Counted from the first letter of the stretch, positions 25,676-33,765 are shown. The stretch is DNA of 64,000 nucleotides from Crocinitomicaceae bacterium (GCA_023262855.1 JALQYQ010000047.1:1-64000), one strand, 5' to 3'. Numbers and translations are program-made. The notes: generated from the letters alone by a model not told the origin.

Positions 25676-26320
25676 CTATTTTGCTTTAGCTTTTAATAAA
25701 TCTAATTCCGATTTCAAGATGTCAACCGGAGCAATCATCCCGATGTCAGCAATTTTCAACTCATCTACTAAATCGATGAAGTTTTTACACGTTGCTTTAT
25801 CGTCTGTTTTAATCAAGACTTTCAAAGCTTTCTTGTTTTGTTTAGCTTCAATCATTTTTTGGGTAAATACTGAATCTACCATTTGTTTGCTTTCCACTAA
25901 TTTTTCAAGACGCTCTCTTTCTTGAATCACGTATTTGTTACCTTTTGCTAACAAAGCTCTAACACCATCAGGGCTGAAATTTGTTTCTTTCAATTCTGTT
26001 GGCGGCTCACCTTGTGGATTTCCTTTAGGAAAAAACTCATCTTCGTAATAATAAATTTTATCCTCAGTTAACAAAAATGTAATCGCGTTATTAATCTTTG
26101 TTGGTTTAATATCCTTCATCTCCTCGTCTGTCAACTTAGCAGGATACACCAAACTCATTACTTTAGGCTTTGCGAAAGTCGTTGTCAATACGAAGAAAGT
26201 CAACAACAAGAAAGCCAAATCCACCATTGGAGTCATGTCTACTTTCGTAGAACTCTTCTTGGCTCTTTTCTTTCCTTTATCGTGGCCGCCACCGCCGCCG
26301 CCTTCTGCTATTTCTGCCAT
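25676..26320 (-). CDS. ExbD-family biopolymer transporter (second copy)
   Basis: 214 residues. The N-terminus is glycine-rich and basic (EGGGGGGHDKGKKRAKKSST), then the ExbD signature VDMTPMVDLAFLLLTFFVLT at about 29-48 with the proton-relay Asp in the membrane helix. The rest is a periplasmic domain with a FINLVDEL-type segment, here NFIDLVDELKIADIGMIAPV, typical of ExbD dimerisation. It is longer than E. coli ExbD (141) because of an inserted charged region. The gene lies 12 bases after the first exbD. Confidence 0.92.
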   Translation of the reverse strand: MAEIAEGGGGGGHDKGKKRAKKSSTKVDMTPMVDLAFLLLTFFVLTTTFAKPKVMSLVYPAKLTDEEMKDIKPTKINNAITFLLTEDKIYYYEDEFFPKGNPQGEPPTELKETNFSPDGVRALLAKGNKYVIQERERLEKLVESKQMVDSVFTQKMIEAKQNKKALKVLIKTDDKATCKNFIDLVDELKIADIGMIAPVDILKSELDLLKAKAK

Positions 26321-26332
26321 AGTTCTTCTGTA

Positions 26333-27001
26333 TTACAATGGAGCCATCTCCAAAGAAGTTATAAAATTCAAGTTATTCAATTCCAACTCTCTGAAAACAT
26401 CGATTACTTTTTGCGCATTCGCATACAATGTTTTACTATCAACTCGTAGAATAAACTTCGGCACAAAATCTTTTGGATCTGGATTTAATCCGTCCATTTG
26501 TGCTACTTCATATGCTGTTCTTCCTGAGTTTACTGCTGCACGGTTTCCAAAATCAATCCAATCTTTCAATTGATTTTTAGTAGAATCTAAATATGGAATT
26601 CCTGAAGTATTAAACTGACGTCTTTCGTCTGTACTTAAATCAATGTATTGAGGTAACTCACCTACAGTACAACCGAACGTTTCCATCAATGTAAATTCTT
26701 CGACTTGTTTCTCAGTTAATTTAAGCGATTTGTATTTCCCCATCATACTGTTGATCAATTCTCTTTTTGCTTCTGGATCAGACATTTTAAAGAAAACACG
26801 ACCACCAGCATCAACAGTTACAAGCACAACATTAGCTGGAATAGCCATGTCACTGATACTTGTTGGAATGTCAACATCAACTGGATCACTAGGACGAATA
26901 CTTGCAGCAAGCATGAAGAAAGTAACAAGCAAGAAAGCCAAATCCACCATAGGAGTCATGTCTATGGACGGGCTGCTTTTGGGCATTTTAATTTTAGGCA
27001 T
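26333..27001 (-). CDS. ExbD-family biopolymer transporter (first copy)
   Basis: 222 residues. SSPSIDMTPMVDLAFLLVTF (20 residues) is the ExbD membrane helix with the conserved Asp. A periplasmic part follows with VFREL near 205 and ITSLEMAPL at the C-terminus. Together with the second copy it suggests a hetero-ExbD motor, a common Bacteroidota arrangement. It is preceded by exbB (36-base gap) and followed by the second exbD. The start MPKIKMPKSS at 27001 is the natural one. Confidence 0.92.
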   Translation of the reverse strand: MPKIKMPKSSPSIDMTPMVDLAFLLVTFFMLAASIRPSDPVDVDIPTSISDMAIPANVVLVTVDAGGRVFFKMSDPEAKRELINSMMGKYKSLKLTEKQVEEFTLMETFGCTVGELPQYIDLSTDERRQFNTSGIPYLDSTKNQLKDWIDFGNRAAVNSGRTAYEVAQMDGLNPDPKDFVPKFILRVDSKTLYANAQKVIDVFRELELNNLNFITSLEMAPL

Positions 27002-27037
27002 TTCCCTTCAATTTAATTAGTTACTTTTTCTTCTTAA

Positions 27038-27880
27038 TTATTTGTTTGAAGCAGAGAAATCTTGAACGATTGTAAATGCTGCCTCATCAATGCTGTAAGT
27101 CATTGTATCAACTTTCGTAGAGAAGAAGTTGTACATAACGATCGCAATAGTTGAACCTGTAATACCGAATGCCGTGTTGATCAAGGCCTCAGAGATACCT
27201 GCAGAAAGTTTAGCTGGGTCAGGAGTACCAGATGACATCGCAGCGAACGAAGAAATCATCCCTAATACCGTTCCAATCAAACCAACTAATGTTGCGATAG
27301 AAGCACAAGTTGAAAGTACAACCAAGTTTTTAGACAACATTGGCAATTCTAATGCTGTAGCTTCTTCTAACTCTTTTTTCAATGATTCAATTTTTTGCTC
27401 TTTGTCCATTGAATTATCTTCAGCAACGTGAGAATATTTCTCCAAACCTGCACGAACAACGTTTGCCAATGAACCTCTTTGTGCATCACACTCTTCAATT
27501 GCAGTAGCAACTTCTTTCGTTTCTAATAAACCTTTTACTTTAGAAATGAATTTATCGATGCTTCCTTTTCCTTTCGCTCTTGTTAATGTAATGAAACGCT
27601 CAACAGAGAAAGTAATAATGATGATGTTAATCGCTACAAGAATTGGTACGATGAATCCTCCTTTGTGGATCAAACCAAAAATGTGACCAACGCCTTCTTC
27701 TACTGGTTCGTTTTCCCAATACGGTAAGTTTGCCTTAGCATCTTTAAGACCGTTAACGAAGTTTGCTGGGTTACCAAATACTAATTTGTAAATAAGTACA
27801 CCAATTACCAATGCAATAACAATAGCGATTGCCGCCATTAAAGATGAAAAACCACCCGATGTTTTTTGATTGTTGCTCAT
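27038..27880 (-). CDS. MotA/TolQ/ExbB proton-channel family protein
   Basis: 280 residues from the ATG at 27880. A longer frame to 27955 would place 25 codons over the promoter and is rejected. A first hydrophobic segment is at about 15-38, a second at about 75-95 (GGFIVPILVAINIIIITFSV, 20 residues). The MotA/ExbB core lies at about 185-245: LVVLSTCASIATLVGLIGTV (20 residues), then LGMISSFAAM and ALINTAFGITGSTIAIVMYN (20 residues). It forms the channel part of the Ton motor and is the first gene of the exbB-exbD-exbD-tonB operon. Confidence 0.93.
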   Translation of the reverse strand: MSNNQKTSGGFSSLMAAIAIVIALVIGVLIYKLVFGNPANFVNGLKDAKANLPYWENEPVEEGVGHIFGLIHKGGFIVPILVAINIIIITFSVERFITLTRAKGKGSIDKFISKVKGLLETKEVATAIEECDAQRGSLANVVRAGLEKYSHVAEDNSMDKEQKIESLKKELEEATALELPMLSKNLVVLSTCASIATLVGLIGTVLGMISSFAAMSSGTPDPAKLSAGISEALINTAFGITGSTIAIVMYNFFSTKVDTMTYSIDEAAFTIVQDFSASNK

Positions 27881-27923
27881 AATTCTAAATTTTATTTTAT
27901 CCTTTATTTTACGATTTAGGTGC

Positions 27924-27931
27924 CAAACATA
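27924..27931 (-). promoter_or_regulatory. -7 box (TATGTTTG) of the exbB operon
   Basis: On the minus strand TATGTTTG lies 43 bases before the ATG at 27880. A TTTG stands 23 bases further up, slightly outside the usual -33 spacing. Confidence 0.45.
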
Positions 27932-27999
27932 ACAAAAAACTTTCAATAGTACCACAAATACACATGACGTTTTTATTTAATTGTTAGCCTTTTTATTTA

Positions 28000-28040
28000 A
28001 TGTGTTCGTTTTAGCATTTTATCTGTTAAAACGAACACAT
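28000..28040. repeat. 14-bp perfect inverted repeat between tonB and exbB
   Basis: ATGTGTTCGTTTTA (28000-28013) and its exact reverse complement (28027-28040) enclose a 13-base loop. No T run follows on either strand, so it is not a standard terminator. It could be a stable mRNA hairpin after tonB or a protein-binding site upstream of exbB. Confidence 0.6.
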
Positions 28041-28092
28041 TTCCAACCTATTTCTTGTGTTATTAAATTATTAATTTCTTATTAAAATTTCA

Positions 28093-28983
28093 TTAATCAA
28101 GTGCAAAATTGATTGACAAATTGAAATACGATGGTACTTTTTTACCGCCCGACTCAGCAGGAACCCATGGTGGCATCGCTTTCAATACGCGAATCGCTTC
28201 TTTGTCACATTCAGGACAGCCTGGGATTCCTCGCAACACTTTCACTGAACTGATTGTTCCATCCGCATTGACAATGAATTTCAAGTAACACACTCCTTGG
28301 ATGTTTTCCACTTGTGCAATGGTTGGATATTCCAATTCTTCTTGAATGAATCCAGCCATTTTAGGTTGACCACCAACATAATGTGCTTCAACAGGAGGGA
28401 ATTCCATTGGTGTTGTTGTTCCACCCTCACCTTCTCCATCTTTTTTGTCGTCCACTTTTTTAGTTGTTGTCAAACCATCGCCAATTTTCTCTTTGTTCTC
28501 AGCGCCAGTTTTTAAGGCATCTAATTCTTCTTGTGTCAACACTTTTGTTTCAACAGGCTCGTTTTTAACAACTGGTTCGATGTTTTGAACAGTTTTTTCT
28601 TGAGATTCTGGTTGATCCTCCACCACTTCTTCTTTTTTCTCTTCCTCTTTTTTAATATCGTCTTTTTTAGTGAGGTCGAGTTCAACTTCAACTTGCGTTG
28701 CATCGTTGTGTTTAATAACTGCTACTTCTTCAGGTGCAGAAGAACTGAATGAACTGTAAGCTGCAGAAACACCTCCCATACCAAAAAGCATAGAGCCCAT
28801 AATAATTAAAAGTGTTTTGTCATAATCACGTCGAATGACATAAGCGCCGTATTCTTTGTTGCGTTTTTCAAAAACGACATTGTTGCGAACGGTTGAAGTT
28901 TCGCGTTGCCAACTTTTAGAAGAAAAATAATCGTAAAGCGATACGATGGCAACTAAAACGATAATACTTAAAATCAGAATCAT
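28093..28983 (-). CDS. Energy transducer TonB (upstream paralog)
   Basis: 296 residues, a paralog of the tonB at 24808. It shares the N-terminal hydrophobic segment, the RNNVVFEKRNKEYGAYVIRR motif (20 residues), a second hydrophobic segment at about 57-75, and the C-terminal domain with GVCYLKFIVNADGTISSVKV and CPECDKEAIRVLKAMPPW. Its spacer differs: Lys/Glu/Asp-rich (KKDDIKKEEEKKEEVVEDQP) instead of Pro-rich. It lies upstream of exbB, with 212 bases and an inverted repeat between, so it may be a separate unit sharing the same ExbB/ExbD motor. Confidence 0.92.
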   Translation of the reverse strand: MILILSIIVLVAIVSLYDYFSSKSWQRETSTVRNNVVFEKRNKEYGAYVIRRDYDKTLLIIMGSMLFGMGGVSAAYSSFSSSAPEEVAVIKHNDATQVEVELDLTKKDDIKKEEEKKEEVVEDQPESQEKTVQNIEPVVKNEPVETKVLTQEELDALKTGAENKEKIGDGLTTTKKVDDKKDGEGEGGTTTPMEFPPVEAHYVGGQPKMAGFIQEELEYPTIAQVENIQGVCYLKFIVNADGTISSVKVLRGIPGCPECDKEAIRVLKAMPPWVPAESGGKKVPSYFNLSINFALD

Positions 28984-29070
28984 AATACATAGTTTTAAAA
29001 GATTGATACTTTGTGTACTTACTCAATTGATTGTCGACAATGATTGATACACTTTTCCTTTTTATTGGTT

Positions 29071-29281
29071 CAATCAAACTTATACGAAAAACTAGGTAAT
29101 TCCCGCACTAAAGTGCGAATGGTAGCTTTGATTGATTTAACAGTCGTTCTAAAATTGTTAAAGAAAAATAAACGCTTAAAAAATGTTACTTAAATACAAA
29201 GCACCATTATTAAAACAGACAAGTTCATAGCTTGATTTTCTAGTTTAGCTTCAAACGGCGGTTTACGGACTGCCGTTTTTT
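29071..29281 (+). ncRNA. Candidate structured non-coding RNA or leader
   Basis: CAATCAAA (29071-29078) pairs with TTTGATTG (29127-29134) around an inner hairpin CGCACT-AA-AGTGCG (29104-29117). A plus-strand intrinsic terminator (29253-29281) then follows with no plus-strand gene upstream of it. The two protein genes here are divergent, so the terminator should end some transcript starting between 28990 and 29250. It could be a small RNA or an attenuated leader of the J-domain gene. No clear promoter was found. It accounts for most of the 332-base gap. Confidence 0.3.
29253..29281 (+). terminator. Plus-strand intrinsic terminator in a divergent intergenic region
   Basis: A stem AAACGGC with GCCGTTT (29253-29259 with 29272-29278) is followed by a T run. 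It lies 35 bases before the J-domain gene. TAACTTCG (29292-29299), one base from consensus, may be that gene's own -7 box. Confidence 0.65.
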
Positions 29282-29315
29282 ATTTATTATCTAACTTCGT
29301 TTAAAATTAAAGTGA

Positions 29316-30146
29316 ATGTACATTCTTATATATAGCAGAAATTGGGGAGCAATTAGCAATACACCAGACTGGCAAGTCGCATTGTTTTTTTTCGGTCCAA
29401 TGGTCATAGCACTCATTTATGCGTTAGTCTATCGTAGTCGTAACAACGATAAACTATGGCAAAAAGGAATATTTCCGGACAGTTTAAAATTTAATCGAGA
29501 CAATTTATTGGAAGCTTACATCTGTCTAGCGGCTCTCATCATGCAGAAAGACCGTACCAACCGTGCCAAGAAATTGAAATTCCTAACAAGCTATTTCCAA
29601 CAACATTTCCCAAAGGAAACGTATGATTTTTCAGAATCACTCGAATATAGCTTTAAACATCCAATTCAACTTAAAACCATTTCATTCTGGTTAAAGAAAC
29701 ATTTAAAAGATCCTGCAAAACGCTCACAAGTTCTTTATTTTCTTGCTGGAATTGCGGTTGTTGATGGTGTTTATACGCAACAGGAAGAAGCGTTGATGAA
29801 TGAATTGGCGACTTTGCTAGGTTTATCTGATCAAGATTTAACATCAATTCTAGCGCAATATTCATTTGAAACAGAAGCTGAATACAATGAACGCAAAAAC
29901 AAACGTGAATCGGAGCAAAGTTCTACAACCTTGAACAATTCGGTGCGAACAGAATTAGCCTATCAAGTACTCGGATTAACTTCATCAGCAACGTTTGCAG
30001 AAATCAAAGCTGCTTACCGTAAATTAGCAATGGTCCATCATCCTGATAAGTTCATGAATGAATCACCTGAGCAAATCAAATTGGCTAACGAACGTTTTCA
30101 GAAGATTTTGGATGCTTACCAATTGTTGGAAAAACTGAAAAGTTAA
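29316..30146 (+). CDS. TerB/DjlA-like J-domain protein with N-terminal membrane segment
   Basis: 276 residues. A hydrophobic segment at about 19-40 (WQVALFFFGPMVIALIYALV, 20 residues) anchors the protein. A helical TerB-like region at about 60-195 contains YICLAALIMQKD, FLAGIAVVDGVYTQQEEALM (20 residues) and LLGLSDQDL. A C-terminal J domain (about 212-274) has the HPD tripeptide at 242-244 in KLAMVHHPDKF. This layout is that of DjlA-like co-chaperones, which stimulate DnaK at the membrane. The start at 29316 is the first ATG; Met33 is unlikely because it would cut the membrane segment. It is convergent with the LuxC-like gene. Confidence 0.85.
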   Translation: MYILIYSRNWGAISNTPDWQVALFFFGPMVIALIYALVYRSRNNDKLWQKGIFPDSLKFNRDNLLEAYICLAALIMQKDRTNRAKKLKFLTSYFQQHFPKETYDFSESLEYSFKHPIQLKTISFWLKKHLKDPAKRSQVLYFLAGIAVVDGVYTQQEEALMNELATLLGLSDQDLTSILAQYSFETEAEYNERKNKRESEQSSTTLNNSVRTELAYQVLGLTSSATFAEIKAAYRKLAMVHHPDKFMNESPEQIKLANERFQKILDAYQLLEKLKS

Positions 30147-30151
30147 TTTAT

Positions 30152-31198
30152 TCAATTCAAGGTTTGAAGAAATGCCATCGTATCTACTCCATCCGCATAA
30201 TCATCCAACATCGGACATTGCGCGTTTCCAAATGGAATAAAGTTTTTTCCGACAATCGCTTGAAGTTGATCTTTGTGTTTTGACAAATACGCTTCAACCT
30301 CTTCTGGCTTGTCATAATACTGATAATGTACAATTGCCAGTGGACTAAACAAATCAGTTGATTCTTTCAGTAATACAAAATTGTTATCGAGTAATTCCTG
30401 TTGGTTCAATAAAAATACCGCTTTGTTGTAATCGTAATTATTCGCGTATTTGTTGTGATTCACCACGTCGCCATGCTGAATAATTCCTTCAAAGAAACGA
30501 TTCAAGTTAAATCCTCGTGGAATCAATAAATGTGAAACATTGCGACATCCCAAACCATAATAGTTAAAGATATCATTACCCAATTCATGGAAATCTTCAG
30601 CTGTTTCTTCACCCGTAATAACAGCAATCGACGTTCTGTTTCTTCTAAAAATGTGCGGATATTTCCCAAAATATTGTTCAAAGTACTTCAAGGAATTATC
30701 TGAACCTGTTGCGATTACAGCGTCTACCTCACCTATTCTTCCCGTTGTAAATTCCATTCGGTTTTTCAATTCCGGTAAAAATTGGATCAAATGATGTCCG
30801 AGCGCTGGCAATAAGGTTTTGTCGTCCGAACTCAGTTTACAAACAGCATAGTTTCCAGAAATGACCGCGCACAGAAAATCATGAAATCCAACCAACGGAA
30901 TATTTCCTGCCATGATCAGCGCCACTTTTTTCGGATTCGTAGAATAATTGTAGCGAGAAACCCAAACGGTTAATTGTTCTTCGGTTAATTGACTTCCAAG
31001 AGCCAAAAGCGCTTGTTGCACATTTTCCTTCGTGAACCACCCGTTGTAAAAGAATTGTCGGCCAATAACACCTTTCAGCGTTAAGTATTCCTCTTCGGTC
31101 ACCCCCGATTCGTAACCATTCCACTCTGCTCCTTCACCTAAGGCAACCATTAACTTGCCCAATTGAGCAAATGCTTTTATAATTTCTTCCTGTTTCAC
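30152..31198 (-). CDS. LuxC-family acyl-CoA reductase
   Basis: 348 residues. The family signatures are VALIMAGNIPLVGFHDFLCA (20 residues) near 92-111, LSSDDKTLLP, and FNYYGLGCRNVSHLLIPRGF (20 residues) with the catalytic Cys in GLGCRNVS near 219. LuxC-type enzymes reduce long-chain acyl-CoA to aldehyde with NADPH. No other luminescence genes are present, and in Bacteroidota this gene regularly stands beside a 4Fe-4S ferredoxin without lux context. It starts with GTG at 31198, 4 bases behind a -7 box, and is divergent from the ferredoxin with a 116-base shared promoter region. Confidence 0.9.
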   Translation of the reverse strand: MKQEEIIKAFAQLGKLMVALGEGAEWNGYESGVTEEEYLTLKGVIGRQFFYNGWFTKENVQQALLALGSQLTEEQLTVWVSRYNYSTNPKKVALIMAGNIPLVGFHDFLCAVISGNYAVCKLSSDDKTLLPALGHHLIQFLPELKNRMEFTTGRIGEVDAVIATGSDNSLKYFEQYFGKYPHIFRRNRTSIAVITGEETAEDFHELGNDIFNYYGLGCRNVSHLLIPRGFNLNRFFEGIIQHGDVVNHNKYANNYDYNKAVFLLNQQELLDNNFVLLKESTDLFSPLAIVHYQYYDKPEEVEAYLSKHKDQLQAIVGKNFIPFGNAQCPMLDDYADGVDTMAFLQTLN

Positions 31199-31202
31199 GC
31201 TG

Positions 31203-31210
31203 CAAAATTA
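31203..31210 (-). promoter_or_regulatory. -7 box (TAATTTTG) of the LuxC-like gene
   Basis: On the minus strand the box ends 4 bases before the GTG start, which supports that start. Confidence 0.5.
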
Positions 31211-31286
31211 CCTTCAAACATTCGATTGAAGATAAATATTTCAATTTTTTTGTGCAAAATGAACAAAACAATTCGTCAAGCGTTGC

Positions 31287-31294
31287 TATATTTG
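31287..31294 (+). promoter_or_regulatory. -7 box (TATATTTG) of the ferredoxin gene
   Basis: TATATTTG lies 20 bases before the ATG at 31315, back to back with the promoter of the LuxC-like gene. Confidence 0.5.
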
Positions 31295-31314
31295 CAAACC
31301 AAAATTTTTGAGTC

Positions 31315-31662
31315 ATGGCAATAATGATTACGGACGAATGCATTAACTGCGGAGCTTGCGAGCCTGAATGTCCGAATAACGCAATATATGAAGGTGGTGC
31401 TGAATGGAAATATTCAGACGGAACTACGCTTAAAGGAATAATTACAACATTGGACGGTGAAGAAATCTTAGCGGATAAAGCTTTCGAGCCAGTAGATATG
31501 GATGTGTATTACATAGCGCACGACAAATGTACGGAGTGTGTTGGTTTCCACGATGAGCCACAATGTGCAGCTGTTTGTCCGGTTGATTGTTGTGTTGACG
31601 ACCCGAATTACAGAGAATCAGAAGACGAATTATTGGCGAAGAAAAGTTTCTTGCATTTATAA
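31315..31662 (+). CDS. Two-[4Fe-4S] ferredoxin
   Basis: 115 residues with two 4Fe-4S motifs. The first is C9-x2-C12-x2-C15-x3-C19-P. The second is C73-x2-C76-x8-C85-x3-C89-P, with an 8-residue insertion between the second and third cysteines as in Allochromatium-type 2[4Fe-4S] ferredoxins. C93 and C94 follow. About 50 residues separate the two motifs, longer than in clostridial ferredoxins. It is a cytosolic electron carrier whose partner is not shown by the neighbourhood except the divergent acyl-CoA reductase. A terminator follows. Confidence 0.93.
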   Translation: MAIMITDECINCGACEPECPNNAIYEGGAEWKYSDGTTLKGIITTLDGEEILADKAFEPVDMDVYYIAHDKCTECVGFHDEPQCAAVCPVDCCVDDPNYRESEDELLAKKSFLHL

Positions 31663-31683
31663 GACGTTTCATTTCAAGGATAT

Positions 31684-31718
31684 AAAAACGGTTCACATCA
31701 GATGAGCCGTTTTTTTTT
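31684..31718 (+). terminator. Intrinsic terminator of the ferredoxin gene
   Basis: A 12-bp stem with one G-T pair (31684-31695 with 31703-31714) is followed by a T run. Confidence 0.88.
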
Positions 31719-31748
31719 GCTCAAAAAGTGATTTTTTACAAAGATTGC

Positions 31749-31777
31749 TTGACAATTCAGAATTCTCATTAACTTTG
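31749..31777 (+). promoter_or_regulatory. Promoter of the SRP RNA gene
   Basis: TTG (31749-31751), an 18-base spacer, then TAACTTTG (31770-31777). This puts the start of transcription about 5 bases on, at the first G of the RNA. Confidence 0.7.
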
Positions 31778-31781
31778 CGGC

Positions 31782-31878
31782 GGGGTAAGTCTTGTACGAC
31801 CAGCTCCTTCTGACTCCTCCAGGACGGGAACGTAGCAAAGGTAAGAAGTTGAGCGGTGCGATATGAGTAGCTTACCCC
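31782..31878 (+). ncRNA. ffs: Small bacterial signal recognition particle RNA (4.5S-type)
   Basis: The ends GGGGTAAG (31782-31789) and CTTACCCC (31871-31878) pair to close one long hairpin of 97 bases. The apical part has the SRP domain IV signature CCAGGACGGGAACGTAGCA, with asymmetric and symmetric internal loops and a GGAA-type tetraloop (GGGAAC), the binding site for Ffh. The RNA escorts ribosomes with nascent membrane proteins to FtsY. A promoter lies at 31749-31777 and a T run (31880-31887) ends the transcript. Confidence 0.92.
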
Positions 31879-31980
31879 TCTTTTTTTGTCCAAGAATTTG
31901 GTTAAATGGTCATCACCTGAATTGCCCACTGCAATTGACTCCAATTCATATTGATTTACAAATAATTAGATAAATGAAGT

Positions 31981-32340
31981 ATGTTAATAGAAGTACATCC
32001 AAAGTTGCCCATGCTTAACAAAACTATTACGAAGGATTTCTACATAAATCAATTAAATTTTGAAGTGTTTGGGGATTCTGAATTTGATGGTTACTTAATG
32101 TTGAAGAAGGACAAAATACAACTTCACTTTTTCGAATTCAGCAGCCTAAATCCGAAAGAAAACTACGGTCAAGTTTATATCAGAACAAATGATATTGATG
32201 AGCTTTACCAACATCTAATAAACTCGAACATTTCAATACATCCAAATGGAAAGCTAGAACTAAAACCGTGGGGTCAAAAAGAGTTTTCTATATTAGATCC
32301 AGATAGCAACTTATTGACTTTTGGACAAAATTACTTTTAA
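31981..32340 (+). CDS. VOC-superfamily protein (bleomycin-resistance/glyoxalase-like)
   Basis: 119 residues forming one VOC module of two beta-alpha-beta-beta-beta units: LIEVHPKLPMLNKTITKDFY (20 residues), GYLMLKKDKIQLHFFEF, VYIRTNDIDELYQHLINSNI (20 residues), and WGQKEFSILDPDSNLLTFGQ (20 residues). The H in LHFFEF and the late E in KEFSILD stand where metal or ligand residues lie in related proteins. Whether it binds bleomycin-like drugs or is an enzyme cannot be decided. It stands alone downstream of the SRP RNA gene. Confidence 0.8.
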   Translation: MLIEVHPKLPMLNKTITKDFYINQLNFEVFGDSEFDGYLMLKKDKIQLHFFEFSSLNPKENYGQVYIRTNDIDELYQHLINSNISIHPNGKLELKPWGQKEFSILDPDSNLLTFGQNYF

Positions 32341-32501
32341 ATTTATCCATTAGTATTCTTGTTTAAACAATTACAAATGGTGCGACTGAAAAAGTCTTTT
32401 CTCACAGAAAAATGTCACTGCAAGCAAAATAGGTTTCATAATTGTGAATAAATCGTAAAAACTACTCTGCTTCCTTTTCTTACTTAACCGTTTCAATGCT
32501 T

Positions 32502-32509
32502 TATTTTTG
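32502..32509 (+). promoter_or_regulatory. -7 box (TATTTTTG) of the transaldolase gene
   Basis: TATTTTTG lies 17 bases before the ATG at 32527. Confidence 0.5.
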
Positions 32510-32526
32510 TCAAAAAAACGGATTTT

Positions 32527-33183
32527 ATGAAATTTTTCATTGACACAGCGAATTTAAACGATATCAAGGAAGCAAATGACCTTGGAATTTTGGATGGAGT
32601 TACCACTAACCCATCGTTAATGGCAAAAGAAGGCATCACAGGTGAAGAAAACATTATCAATCACTATGTTGCAATTTGTAACATTGTTGACGGACCTGTA
32701 AGTGCAGAGGTGATTTCAACTGATTTCGAAGGAATGGTGCGTGAAGGTGAAAAATTGGCTGCTTTGCATAAAAACATTGTTGTAAAAATCCCAATGATTC
32801 CAGAAGGAATTAAAGCAATTAAATACTTCTCAGGAAAAGGAATTAAAACGAATTGTACCTTGATTTTCTCTGCTGGACAAGCCTTGTTAGCTGCGAAAGC
32901 TGGTGCAACCTACATTTCTCCGTTCTTGGGACGTTTGGATGATGTTTCAACAAATGGTTTAGATTTAATTGCTCAAATTCGTTTGATTTACGATAACTAC
33001 ATGTTCGATACACAAATCTTAGCGGCATCTGTTCGTCATCCAATGCACATTATTAACTGTGCTGAAATTGGATCTGACGTGATGACTGGACCATTGAGCG
33101 CAATTAAAGCTTTGGCAAAACATCCGTTGACTGATATTGGTTTGGCGCAGTTCTTGGCAGATCACGCAAAAGGAAACAATTAA
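32527..33183 (+). CDS. fsa: Fructose-6-phosphate aldolase / small transaldolase
   Basis: 218 residues, the length of the compact TalC/Fsa class. [18 protein letters not shown] and [13 protein letters not shown] are at the N-terminus. The Schiff-base lysine lies in [12 protein letters not shown] near residue 86. Family motifs [20 protein letters not shown] (20 residues) and [10 protein letters not shown] follow. The enzyme transfers or cleaves a dihydroxyacetone unit in the pentose phosphate pathway. Sequence alone does not tell transaldolase from F6P aldolase activity. It is monocistronic, with a strong terminator downstream. Confidence 0.92.
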   Translation: MKFFIDTANLNDIKEANDLGILDGVTTNPSLMAKEGITGEENIINHYVAICNIVDGPVSAEVISTDFEGMVREGEKLAALHKNIVVKIPMIPEGIKAIKYFSGKGIKTNCTLIFSAGQALLAAKAGATYISPFLGRLDDVSTNGLDLIAQIRLIYDNYMFDTQILAASVRHPMHIINCAEIGSDVMTGPLSAIKALAKHPLTDIGLAQFLADHAKGNN

Positions 33184-33255
33184 TTCTTCAACGTATTTTC
33201 ACTTCGAATTACTTCGTTCTGCTTGGTGAAAATTCGTTTTGCAGGATATTAAAAT

Positions 33256-33294
33256 AGAAAAGAGCGATTAGATGATCTAGTCGCTCTTTTTAGT
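33256..33294. terminator. Bidirectional intrinsic terminator
   Basis: A 14-bp stem with one G-T pair (33258-33271 with 33277-33290) lies between the convergent transaldolase and DUF4440 genes. Confidence 0.88.
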
Positions 33295-33303
33295 TTGCAC
33301 TTT

Positions 33304-33765
33304 TTATTTCTTTGGTTCAAGTGGCTCATCACGCAATCTGATGAACGATTGCACTTTTTCATTTTCAATCAAAACGGTCAAATTGTAATAAACCAATTTC
33401 CATTCACCTTTCTTTTTCACCATGATTCCGCTTCCACGACAACCGCGCATCCACGTGTCCAAATCTTCATCGAACCAAGCCATTTTCTTGTTTTCTGAAA
33501 ACATCCAAACGCGATTCGACGGTTTGAAATCCCACGCTCTACCCTTGTCGAAATACGGTTTTGCGAATGCTGAAAAAGCTTCTTTGTCCCAACGCTCACC
33601 TGGCGCTGTACCCAAATACACAAAGGATTTATCCATCAATCCGAAGAAAGCATTGTAATCTACTTGTGCAGCGGCTTTGTGCCAATTGTTAATCAACGAA
33701 TCAAGTTCTTGCGCATTCGTTGTTGAAATTAAGAAGGACGTTACGAGTAAGAGTATATATTTCAT
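33304..33765 (-). CDS. Secreted DUF4440/NTF2-like protein
   Basis: 153 residues from the ATG at 33765. An in-frame Met 18 codons upstream is ignored because those codons cross the subtilase terminator, and the 33765 start gives a clean signal peptide (MKYILLLVTSFLISTTNAQ). The mature part is a SnoaL/NTF2-like cone: ELDSLINNWHKAAAQVDYNA (20 residues), FGLMDKSFVYLGT, GERWDKEAFSAFAKPYF, and a last strand WKLVYYNLTVLIE. Such domains bind small ligands or act as partners; no specific function is known. It follows the subtilase gene on the same strand, behind a terminator. Confidence 0.82.
   Translation of the reverse strand: MKYILLLVTSFLISTTNAQELDSLINNWHKAAAQVDYNAFFGLMDKSFVYLGTAPGERWDKEAFSAFAKPYFDKGRAWDFKPSNRVWMFSENKKMAWFDEDLDTWMRGCRGSGIMVKKKGEWKLVYYNLTVLIENEKVQSFIRLRDEPLEPKK

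Noticed and set aside
27881-27955. Longer ExbB start
   Set aside because: It would cover the -7 box at 27924; the ATG at 27880 gives the expected N-terminus.
30152-31198. Bioluminescence operon
   Set aside because: Only a LuxC-like reductase is present; there is no luxAB, luxD or luxE.
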